This document shows, piece by piece, positions 46,166 through 58,100 of a stretch of 64,000 bases of DNA. The notes under the pieces were generated by a model. That model was not told where the DNA came from and made no database searches. It saw nothing but the letters and a program-made list of their open reading frames with translations. Positions within the stretch are counted from its first letter, which is position 1. Every line of letters begins with the position of its first letter. Origin of the DNA: Incurvaria masculella (taxonomy: Eukaryota > Arthropoda > Insecta > Lepidoptera > Incurvariidae); the NCBI GenBank assembly GCA_946894095.1, contig OX335644.1, positions 15,791,595 to 15,855,594 of the forward strand, in the 5' to 3' direction. The position numbers and the translations under genes were made by a program.

Positions 46166-49100
46166 GTAAGACTTTGTTTTATTTTATGAGGGTTGTGTGG
46201 TATGTAGGTGCTTAAATGTGCCTGTTATTGCAATAAATGTTATTGAGAAATTATAAAGGAAAAGGAAAGAGTTTTAATTTAATTACAATTAAGGCACCCA
46301 CATCAGTAATTTGATTTCGCAATTTTACTACAAAATTTTACAAACTTAAAAAAAAAAGTTTGTTTAAAGCCAAGCGTAATTAAACCTACAGTTAACTAAA
46401 TGATCTTAATTTATATAGCCCGTTTTATGTTCCTCAATACCAATTTAAAATGGGAATGATCAGATCACCATGTTAAATTTTAACTAACGCAACGTTGATT
46501 CAAGTTACAATCCGTCATCATTTAAAGTAGAACATAACTAATTGACAATTCCCACTCATAATGCACTCATCCTCACAAAGTAGAACATTCACATTTGTTT
46601 GTACACTGGCCCCGCTTATAAAAAGTTTCAAGAAAACCAATAGATATCATTCATGTTTATACCTACGTTGAAACATAGCCAATATTATCGATTTTTTCCT
46701 ACAAGGCTCGAATTTTGCAGTTTCCTGACTCCTTTAACATCGACGGGCATTTTTAATGCATTAAAAACTTACAGACTGCGTGTAAACTGGTTTCAAACTG
46801 CTACAGATGTGATAATTTCAATTAAAAATGTACCTAATCTGTGGCAATCAAAATTGATTACCTACTTAAATATATTTTTCTATCGGCATTAACACCATCG
46901 ATAAATAAATAAATAAATAAACTTTATTCGACCCTTGTTATTGTTTAATGTCTCCCGTGCGAGAATTGTAGACAGTGCATTAAATAAATATGTTCATACG
47001 ACAGTATCCTAAACAAGCAAACAAATTCACACCCACCGACATAGCGCATAAATGATTAAATCATAGTGATCAATCCGCTGTTTTGACTTTTTTTTCATAA
47101 GAAACATATTAAAACTTATTAAATAACTTAACCTTATGGCACCTATATATATAGCTTTAAACTATGTCATTGCTTTTAGGTACTTCTTGACATCATTGAT
47201 TGAACCTTAACATCCTGTTTTAATCAATACAATTTCATGCATTCACCATAGAACGTAGCTCAATCTGCTAATACTTATCTACATTATTTTAAAATACTTC
47301 TCCTGCAGTCAAGAATCATAAATAGATTTAATGATTTTAGTAACTACTTGAAGTAGGGAGGTACTTGAATTCCCAGTGTCGGGCCGCAACAGTTCGACCA
47401 ACTGTAGGTAGGTAGGTACGCTGCTTTTAATATATTATTGGCCACCAACTCATTAGACTTATTATAAACATTCGCAACATGGGAACAGGGGGTTAATGAT
47501 TATTTTGCAAAATCTTAAAATTGTATTATTGGCCTTCTTAAACGAATTATCATGGTGATTGTCGTGATTTTTATGAAACGTACGGTCGAACAAAGAGTTT
47601 CGGATACACATCCGGTTGAATGAAAAGATGAACAGTCGAAATACTTTGACTTTTGGAAACAATTATAGTGTTGAGTATAGATTCAAACATACTTGAGGAT
47701 GTCTACTAGCTACTGATTAAACAAAACCCTAACAAAATTGAATCAGAGGCTGTATTTAAACACCATTCATTTTTAAGTTGAACTGGAAGTGTATCCTTTA
47801 ACCTTTGGTTGACTGTACCTATGCGTTATCTTGATTCTTTCACTATTCGGAAGTATCCGATGTTATCAGTCAATGGTGGTACCTACCTCTAGCGATAATG
47901 TGCTGAACTCAAAATAGTTGACATGCCTCAGTATTAGGTGAAACTTAAATAAAAAAAATATTTCCCTATCATGATACAACGCAGGTCCTTTGGCACGTGC
48001 GTGTAACGAACACCGCAGCCGGTAACGACTCGCTTGATATAAATTGATGAAGAATTCCAAGCATTCCCAGCTCGCACTGACTCACGACTCACGATATTAC
48101 TTTTGGCCTGTTAGCACCTCTGCAAGGTCGCGCCTCAACTATGCGTTGCTTTGTTTTTGTTCTCCTCCAAATACTTATACTCTAGCAAAAAATCGCGAAA
48201 TATAGACTTCCAATCCATTATCATAGCAAAGCTAATGAATGTTGTTATCAGGAGATCCTAGATTCGTTTCATGCTAGCTATATAAGTGTGGAATCGGACT
48301 ATTTCAGCAGTTGTCATTTACCATCCTGCCTGTGTAGAACATTTTGAACATTTAGTAGAAGATTTCAAGTGGCATCTAGATCTGCAAACTCTATGGACAA
48401 CGTTCAAAGTAAGCCGAGCTGTTAGGTTATTATTTGTTTTCAACAAATAAGATGCTGTGACCTCTGTGCCAGCACCTGCTAGTACCTACTAGGTAAATAG
48501 TAAAAACTTTTACACCAATAAGTAATATAAGTAATGCCTCTCTTTCTTCTTCTAAATCTTTAATGTTATTAAATTACGATAAAACACATTATTTTCGTAT
48601 TAACTAACATACTAATATGTGATATGATATGAATAACCTATTTTAAGTATGCAGAGTATGTCCAGTAAATCTTTCACATATTTTATAAATGTATATTTCG
48701 TACTATTGAATTAAAAATAATTATTATAACAGTAGTCGATTTTACTGTTCGTATTTACACCGGTGTGCAAAATTATTGCGCTGTTGTCTTGAGTGTAGTC
48801 TGGGCAGGCGTCGCCAACCGGTACAAAATGATGTCATAGCAAGTCGAGCAGCCCATCAAGGCAATCAAGGATTGAAGCGCCTGCGCCTCGCGGAATGTGT
48901 ACCGAACTTATTTATTATATTATTTATTCGACAGATAGGAGCAGAGCCACTGGTTTTAAGTTTGTGGTTGAATGGATTTTGCGTGGTATTGTTGCAGCCC
49001 ATGAATATCGGTTTTTCATTCTGAATTTTGTACCTGCATCGTATATTTATTATTTATTAAAGGTAAATATTTTAGTTAGGTACGTACTTAAATAACTGCA

Positions 49101-52100
49101 TTTTATTTTCAAATGGGCATGAAACAAACGTGCAATTATAATACATGCACTAAATTGTTAAACGTTGACAATACAATCAATGCTAATAACAATTCAAAGT
49201 TAAACCCTACTACATAGGCCGGTTGCCTCTTTGCTTGCAAATGACAGCAAAATAAATAGAACTTCCTGTCACTAACTATGTGAATCACAGTCTAGAAACA
49301 TTGCAGCGAGTGATTGTGATGTCATCTAGTAATGTGGCAAGGCCACTTATTAGCCTGCTACATTCCGTCTTCATTTACCTGAGTAAATCGTAATGGAACA
49401 TCCTATCGTGACAATGATGACATTGCCTTCATCGATGATATAACTTCTTGCTTTCGATAAATTATTGTAGGTAGGTACATTCTTCTGACATGACCAAATT
49501 AATCCTCATTGTATTATATTCCTAATATTAGATAGTAGGTATCATAAGACACTGACCACGAGTTAGAATACGGGTAAAGCTGTATTCATTGCAACTGGTT
49601 TGATAGGTGCTAAAGCTGACACCGTGTTTGCTTATAAGAAACCTTTTTAACTTGGGTAATTGGTATTGGGTGCTACTCATTAATATTTCTAGCTCCCGAG
49701 CACCGATATACGCTGTCAGGCTACCTACCCAGCGATTGACTATTCTGAAACTTGTTTCGTCCAATGATGATTTATGCACACATAATGAGTAGGGAGCTCA
49801 TTTCTGTGTAATCTAGTAATTTCGATGACAACCTAATAAAACCGAAGTGGTGGGTTTCCTTATCAAATTCTAAATTTCGTAGTGGTGCAGTCAATAGTTG
49901 TCAAACCCACGTCTTCCGCTTGAGAAGCAGGACCCCAATCCGCTAGCCACGAATCCTTATTGGTGACTGTTGTTCCAAAAAATGAGTTAAGATACTAGCT
50001 TTTTTGTGGTTTCTTTTCCTAATATCACGAGTTACTACAAATGTAAACATGAAGCACAGCCAGGCCACGCCACGCCTGTTTGTGGAACCAGGCGTTATAC
50101 AAAGCTAAATCGATATCGTGATCTAGAAACACGTCACCGCCACGCTAGACCCAGACTGGAAGTCGCCATGCAAGCGGTAATAAAATGATACAACCTTCGT
50201 GTTACTTTCCATTCCTCATTTGACTAGTTAGTTTTTTAATTTGAGCCAGTAATTTCAATGGTTTCATTATAACCCCTCAACACTATATGATATTAGTAAA
50301 TAAAGATATGTAAGTAAGCCTGGTTTTCACCAAGTGCTCATTTATTTTAATCGACACTTAAAGAACCTTTGTTACTAAAGTGCTGATTGCTTTCTAACTT
50401 AACGTAACTTGTACTGGTATCGATTGCAAGATAGTAAGAAAGGCCCTTTAATGTACGGATTAAGCTAATCAGTATTTCGTGGAAGAGACCCTAAGTCTAT
50501 TAAGTTTTTCAAAAATACCTGCTGAGCTCCACACAATATTGAATTTTAAGCATTGGATTCAGTTAGTGGAAGATTTAGTGGAAGATTATTAATCTGTAAA
50601 TTTTGTGGCACCTATTAACTAATTTTTGCATTAGTTCCCAGGTGTAATTTGTTGCGGGATGTATCTTCTATTTCTCGTATGCAATATTATATTTTTATTC
50701 ACTAAAACCATGACTTTTAACCTAACGGTCCTCCTATAGTTGAATATGTGCACCACAATGAGAATTATAATTCCTAAATATTTCATTATCATTCATACAG
50801 TATTGGTCAACTCTTTGTTTTATAAGAGCAAGGACAACATAATTTCCTTCCCCGGTTACTATCATAACAATTCTTTTTTTTTCTTCTTGTCGTCTATGTT
50901 TTTTGTACAATTTTATTTATTTCTGGAATGGCATCCACTTTCGCATGCGTCTGTTATACAATCGTCTTGTTCGTCCTATCACATTTTTATATTATTGCGA
51001 CCATGTCATTAACATAAATGCACATGCACCTAGTTAGTTTTATTGTAGCGACTTTGGAAAAATTTGGTCATAATCATATTTTTACATACATTTCGAGTCT
51101 CCATTTTCTAAAAATTATATTCATGTTCGTAGATTAGGTCCATTTGAACTATTTTAAAAAATTTATAAAACGTTATATTTTTTATGGACTAGCAACACTC
51201 TTATGGTAATTTACATAAAAAGTATCTACTTACACCGCACGAAAAATATATGTATTCACGGTGTATTTATTACAAATATTGTATCATTGTTGAAATACAA
51301 TAATATTCTCAAAGATAAAATGTATTCTTAATCAATTATTGTAAATTTTCATGCTTGCCGATTAGACAAGAATTTAGGTGAGTAATATTTGGTTATTTAA
51401 TATAAAATTAATTATTATTCAGAATTTCAATAATATTCAGAGGTATTGATTTATTTTAATTATACGTAAAAGTGATTTTTTTTCATTCATTCGAAAGGGT
51501 TCGTTGAGTAGTAAAAAAAATATATTTTAGGAAACTGCAAGGGACGGATCAACTGTTTGTTATAACGAATATCAGTAGGCCTAAATGTAAGGGGGGTACC
51601 CGATGTTATAATGTACTAGAATTGTGTCCCTTATACAAACGTGGGTTGGAAATAATTTGAAAACCACTCAATTTTTTTGTAATATGTTTCGGTTTAAAAA
51701 AGTAAAAATACAGTTAAATAACAGCAACAAGAAAATCTACATATCTAAATACAATATTTCTTTTCTATGTGCTTTAACCAAAGACACAGTTCAATAAAAT
51801 CAAAAAGTAATTGTACCAATACCATTACACGGGTATTGATCCACTTTTGTTAGAAACCGAAAATTACGTAAATTTTATGAGTAACAAGTTTTAAAATGAT
51901 TTCCAAACAATTGTTTCATGGTGAGTGGAAATCTAGGATGCTTCGACATTCTGAATTAAGTCCGCATAGCGTTTTTATCTTTTAATATGTAGGTAGGTAT
52001 GAACTAATATATCAACTGTGAAGAGCTGATACCACCCTGTCGGTTTCAGAGTGTGTGGGAATTACGCGTTTCTTGAAAATCGATAGACAGCGCTGCCCCT

Positions 52101-55100
52101 CCCTGCGCGCCTCCACCTGCCCGGAGGCCGGAGGTGGCACGGCCGTGGAGGCAGTAGCTCTTTCAATGTCAAGGTTAAGCATGTTCAAGTACTCTTACCT
52201 TACAAATAAACTTATTGCGGTAGGTGCCTTCATACATCTTGAATTCGCATCGGTTGTCCACGATATTTAGTATCTTTATATCAGTTAAATTAAATATTGC
52301 ACAACAAATAAAACATATATACCTATGCAGGTACGCTCCGTAACGCCACCGAGCTCAACTATTTATGTGTATAGATGTGCTAGTTTAGCTTCAATATCAG
52401 TGAGTAGTTAATCTATGCAATTAGGAAAACGTAGGACATTATATTAAAGAAAAACCGGCCAAGTGCGAGTCTGGCTCGCACATGAATGATTCCGTACCAT
52501 CGTACAATATTGAACACCACAAAATCACGTTTTTTGTATGAGGCTCCCTTAATTTTTTATAATTTATTTATTTTACCTATTTGTGGTTATAGCGGCGAAA
52601 TTTCAGCTGCTTCTACCTATTACGGCTCGTGAGAGAGCCCTGTGATTGGGTTCCGTTGGCAACCTTTGGGTACGGAACCCTAAAAATGGGCCCTCTGAAA
52701 AGTTCCCTTACTGTGCTAAATCAGAGAATTGCATTAACTTACTTGAGTTACCTATTGTGCAATAGTTCATAATTTTCCGTAAAAATAATTTCCATTAATA
52801 GGACTGATAAAAGGTTCTTCGCCCCTGGTGCTACCTATGCTACAAACAAAAACCCTGCAAATGTCCTAACGTGACAAAAGGCGCCAAAACCAAAACTCAC
52901 CACTTTCGTACAGTCATATTCAGAGAGAACCTGTCAATATTTAGTACGCGGACTGGCACCGGACTTACCATACAAAATGCGATTACAGCAGTATTCAGAA
53001 TAGGCGGACTAATTTTAGTACGCGTACCGGTTTTTGTATGGCTAGTCCGGTGCTAATCCTGTACTAAGTTTTGACAGGTTCTCTCTGAACACAACTGATA
53101 GGATGTTTTTCTTGATGTGAATTTTAATGCATTTTAATTTCGCGAGACAAACTTAGGAAGTTCATTTTAATTCAAAGGTGAATTTGGTGTAGTATGCCTC
53201 AACAATCGCACATTTTCTTTTTTTCGTATCTTCAAGTAGGTACCTGTATACCAAGATTCACGATTGAACGTTGACTTCCAGGGTCGCTGATTTTGTATAC
53301 TATTTCTGCGCGCATAAATGATGCTTCTACGTACTTATCTGATATCTCATTCCAATAGCAGTTTCAATACATTCCTAGTAAGTATATCTAGTTATATCTA
53401 GGCCTCGAAAAAGTTGCTGATTTTGCGAAGTCCTTTTCATCTTCTTCTTTTTAGTAGGGATTTTATATCCCTGTTGGACATCGGTCCCTTCTTATTATTT
53501 GTTCTTTTGAATATTAAATTGTCACAGTTATTATTTTAGTTCTTTCTTCTTTTTTTCCCATTCTTCAGTTTTTTCTTGAATTGTATATTTGTATACTATA
53601 AGTATTTTTATTTTATGAATGACAGACAAGTTATCGTTCGTGTTTCGGATTCATTATTCGGATTCGGAAAACTTAGGAATCAAGGGCTTACTTACTAGGT
53701 GGTAGGGTTAGTACCATAATATCCCGGGTAGTACCATCGCAATCAAAGATGGTCAAAGCGGCATTGATACAACTTTTCAATCCAGTTGCCATAGCATACA
53801 TACTAGTACATGCAGCCGACGGCTGTAGTATAAAAATATACATCACATTTTTTTACTAAATGCGGTCGTTTCGTCATGACAACTACCTATACATTATGGG
53901 GATTTAAAAAAAAGTTTGGATAGCAACTATAACACCATTTTTTTAATCCAACGCGATGGTACCAATCCGGGTGGATTTAACACTACCACCTAGTCGGGGG
54001 AGCGAGCTTACCGTTTCACATGGATTCCGAACCATAGAACAGCTCGCGTTCATGACGAAATGCACTCATCCAACTCAGAAAGAAAAAAAAGTGGTGCATG
54101 AACGGGGCGGGAATTTACACCAGACCTCTGACATGGAAAGCTACTCCCTGTGCCCCTAAGCTAAGAGCCACTCGAAACTTATAGGTGCTATGAAAAGCTA
54201 TGACCTCATGTCTCGATAAATTGAGTGAATCTTCTACCGGTGGCCCTCGTCCGTCGTTCGGAGTGACGCTGTCGGAAGGATAACATTTGCTCCGCTAGCA
54301 CTATTTATATCTCGTTTGCCGTTTGCATACACAGACCGATGCGAAACTAAGTAGGTATGCGTTAGAAAGCAATACGTACCTCGGACACGTACACACGGAC
54401 GGAGCAATGCCAATTTGACTTACGTCATTGATCCATACCAACACTTTCGGTCACTTTTTAGGAAAACTACATTTTTTTTTATGTGACTGGACATGGATGG
54501 CTAATACCACAAGTTCTGTCGTGGTATTAGCCCAACACACCACATGGGAACTAGGTGCTATGCCAGGACCTTCCTTATATTGCACGGCTACATTGAACTG
54601 GATGGAAAACACGGACAATTTTCATTGCCGCTTCGACCATCGTTCATCCAATGCGATGGTACTAACCCGGGCGGGATAAACCCTACCACCTAGTAAGTAA
54701 GGAAGGGGACCTACAGTTTAACGTGGAATCCGAACCACGGCCAGCCTTTCTCAACGGTCGAATGGTCACCCATCCAAGACCAGACCGGACCCAGCGTTGC
54801 TTAACTTCGGAGAGCGATCGCCGAATTGTCGCGCCACTGGGCCACTGAGGCTGACAGAATGTATGTAGTGGCGAGTTTTATCGTGCTTTGCAAATTTAAT
54901 CGTTTAATACGGGCTTGACTTAGAACTGACTTTGGTTTTCCTGAATAGATTTTGCCGAATTAGGTAGGTATATATATACCCACAAGCTTATTTTGCGCAT
55001 GGCCAAAACCATGGCCAAACTTGAAAGTCGCCACCTTGAACGTCATTCGGCTGTCAGAATTCCCCTTTTGCTCAGCTTTGTCTTTGCAGGAACATTTTCG

Positions 55101-58100
55101 GTATTTCAAACGCGTAAAATTATGCCTAAAGTGTACGAAAGTGGAGTTCGAGAGATTGTCTGGAATGTGATAAAGTTCTTCCAGGACGAAAAAAGAAAAG
55201 AAATGGGCAATAATCCCATTTCAAAAAGTCCTTGAGCGCGACGTCGCCGTTACAGGCATGTGTTGCCAATGCAACAAATCGGGTTACCCACTATTTATTC
55301 CTTCTATGGTGAGTTTATTTTATAGGTCGGTTATAACATTTTCGCCCATAAATGGGGGATTTTTTTCCCTGTGGTAACCAAAAGACGACAGCGGTGCCCC
55401 CAGCCAAGCGCAAAACGAACTACGTGGGACTATACCTACGTCATGCTCTTGTATCTACATAGATTAAGTATAAGGTATTTATTCTATGGTATCTACCTAC
55501 AGTCGTTTTTCAAATTCGAATGGACGGAAATATTGCGTGCGGAATGTGTTGTGACTGGTCATAATGCATAATTATTTTAATATAATCGCTGCGTTTGGAG
55601 GGCCCCAATTACGAAATCGAATCAACATAATCAAGTAGCGTACATTAGTACTTGCGTACATGCCTCGGTACATGCAGTGTTAGGCCGTGGCCGAGGGGCG
55701 GGGCAGACGTATACGCCGTGGCTTGGGGTGGAAGATTTTCACTTTGCTTTCACAAAGTGAAGTGGCCTATGCTTAAGTCCGGGTTGGTAACAACACATTG
55801 TATGAAAATATGGTCGAACCCGCAATTAAAAGTTGTCCGTGTTTTTTCCACCAGTTCAACGTAGCCATGGTCTCGGCCATGGTCATAAATAGAAGGTCCT
55901 GGCATGGCACCTAATTCCTTTGGGAGTTGTGTGTTGCGGGTGTGTTGTGCAAACATCATGACGGTATTACCCGTCCATGTCCAGTTACATACAAAAAATC
56001 CGGTTCTATACAGTTTCATATAAGACTGCGACAAGCTCACGATATTGTGGCAAAGAAGGGCGAGACTTTCAGCCATCGAGCATGAAAGGACGGGAGTAGA
56101 AACTTAAACTCAATTGTATGGGAGCGGGCGGGGCGTAGCCACTCTTACACACACACACACACACACATGCAAAAACGGTAACGCAGGTGAATGCACTCGT
56201 TTATTAATTCGCTTGTGCTACAGGTAATGATTTTCTCAAGTTCCAACGCTACAGGACGCTATTTAGTGCAACGAACATGCGATTTTGAGCGTCCCGAATT
56301 CGTAAACTAAATAACTACAGTTTAGACATCGATATAAAGAAAACATTAGTTTAGATTTGCGCTGATCGAATGCGAAAGAGATTCGATCCTTCCGTCTTCT
56401 ATGCTCGCCGCTTTCAGCCTATTCCAAATTGAGTAGCAACAGCCGTGTCAAAACAATGCTCTGAACTTTTAGGCGCGTTCAAGAGCTTCGGCGAGAAGAC
56501 AGCGTCGCTGTTCGAGCGCAAGAAGAAGGACGCCGGCGAGCTAGCGACGGAGAAGGCGGGCGAGGCGGCGCACGCGGTGCAGGAGGAGCTGCGCAAGACG
56601 AGCGAGCTGGTCACCGGCGCGTGCGCGGGCGCAGAGAGCAGTGCCACCAGCGCCGCCGACGCAGGTCAGACCATACATTGACTTCTTTTTAGGGTTCCGT
56701 ACCCAAAGGGTGAAAACGGAACCCTATTACTAAGCCTCCGCTGTCCGTCCGTCCGTCCGTCCGTCCGTCCGTTCGTCTGTCACAGGGCTGTATCTCATGA
56801 ACCGTAACAGGTAGGCAGCTGAAAATCCCAGTCAGGTGCTAATCCCGTGTTAAGTTTTGAATACGACTGTCACACGACTGTATTAAGATTATATCTACAT
56901 ACATTTATTTAACGCGTTTCGGACATAGACTGCAAAGATTTAACATTCAAACAGTCGATGTTCAAACATAATGCCGTCGTCACCAAATTCGTATTTGGCA
57001 TCAGACGCTAGAGCCAGTCCTAGGTTGACGTATGTAAGTCAATATACTTTTTCGTACTAAGCAGGTAGGTACGTCGCTTATTCCAAGGAATGTGATATGT
57101 ACGTGTATAATGTATGTCCGAAATGCAGATGAAAAGTTTAATAAATGTATAGGGTGTTTACGTAGGAATGGTCCAAACGTTAACCACGTGTTCCTTGGCA
57201 TATTTGGAGCAACAAAGGTAGATATTTTTTTTTTGTATGACTGACGAAAAACTCTTCCTCCCCATACATTTTGTGGGTAAGTATTTACAAAAATGTATGG
57301 GAATGACAATTTGTTTTAAGTTGGACAACAAAATGTCTTCCACCTTTTTTGCGCCAAATATGTCAAGGAATACGTGATTATCTTTTGGTATAGGTATAAT
57401 CTTAAACATTGTGTTAGCAGGAGACGTTGATTACGGAAGGAGGGACTGTAGGAGAATTCTAAATTATGTCGATTATTTGAATAAGCGACGTACCTGCTTA
57501 GTACGAAAAAGTATATTTACTTATTCATAAATTAATAATAATTTGATAGAAATTCACTGAATAATCAAAAGCCAAAGCAAATCAATTAAAAATAGTCTCA
57601 AATGTATGTAGATATCCAGGTCAAGTAGGACACCACAATCTACATTTGATAGCGCAGATAGTTACCTACGTGGTTTCCAAATGTAGGTACAATCTGACGA
57701 ATCTCTTTACATTACAGCAAAGCAAGCCCGCAACTCGGCTGTAGACTCGTTGGATAAGGAGCTCTCCAAGGTGTCACTGGCCGCGGGCGAGGTTAAGGGC
57801 GCCGCAAACCAGGCGCTTAACGACGGCAAGACCGCCCTCGACCAGACCAAGCAGGCGGCCAAGGCGGCAGTCGACGACGGGCGCAAGGCCGTGGACAGCA
57901 CTAAGGGTACGTATGCAAAACAGCTTGAATAACGGTGGTTGTATTCGATCGGAACAAAAATGGGCGGCCAAGGCGGCAGTCGACGACGGGCGCAAGGCCG
58001 TGGACAGCACTAAAGATACGTATGCAAAACAGCTTGAATAACAGTGGTCGTACTCGATCAGACCAAACAGGCGGCCAAGGCGGCAGTCGACGACGGGCGC

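Larger units (their letters stand above)
46166..56472 (+). other. Large first intron of the 11-mer gene
   Basis: About 10.3 kb, AT-rich, with the alternative first exon and its promoter (48279-48408), MITE H (50317-50493), element B (52451-52683), MITE I (52913-53096) and several SINEs. A GC-rich patch at 52050-52180 begins after an acceptor-like tttcag, but no frame fits the gene. Confidence 0.6.

Noticed and set aside
48750..49000. Possible Tc1/mariner-type end ('ggtgtgcaaaattattgc')
   Set aside because: No matching inverted end and no transposase frame were found nearby.
52055..52270. GC-rich ORF after an acceptor-like site
   Set aside because: No frame or phase fits the surrounding gene and no domain is recognisable.
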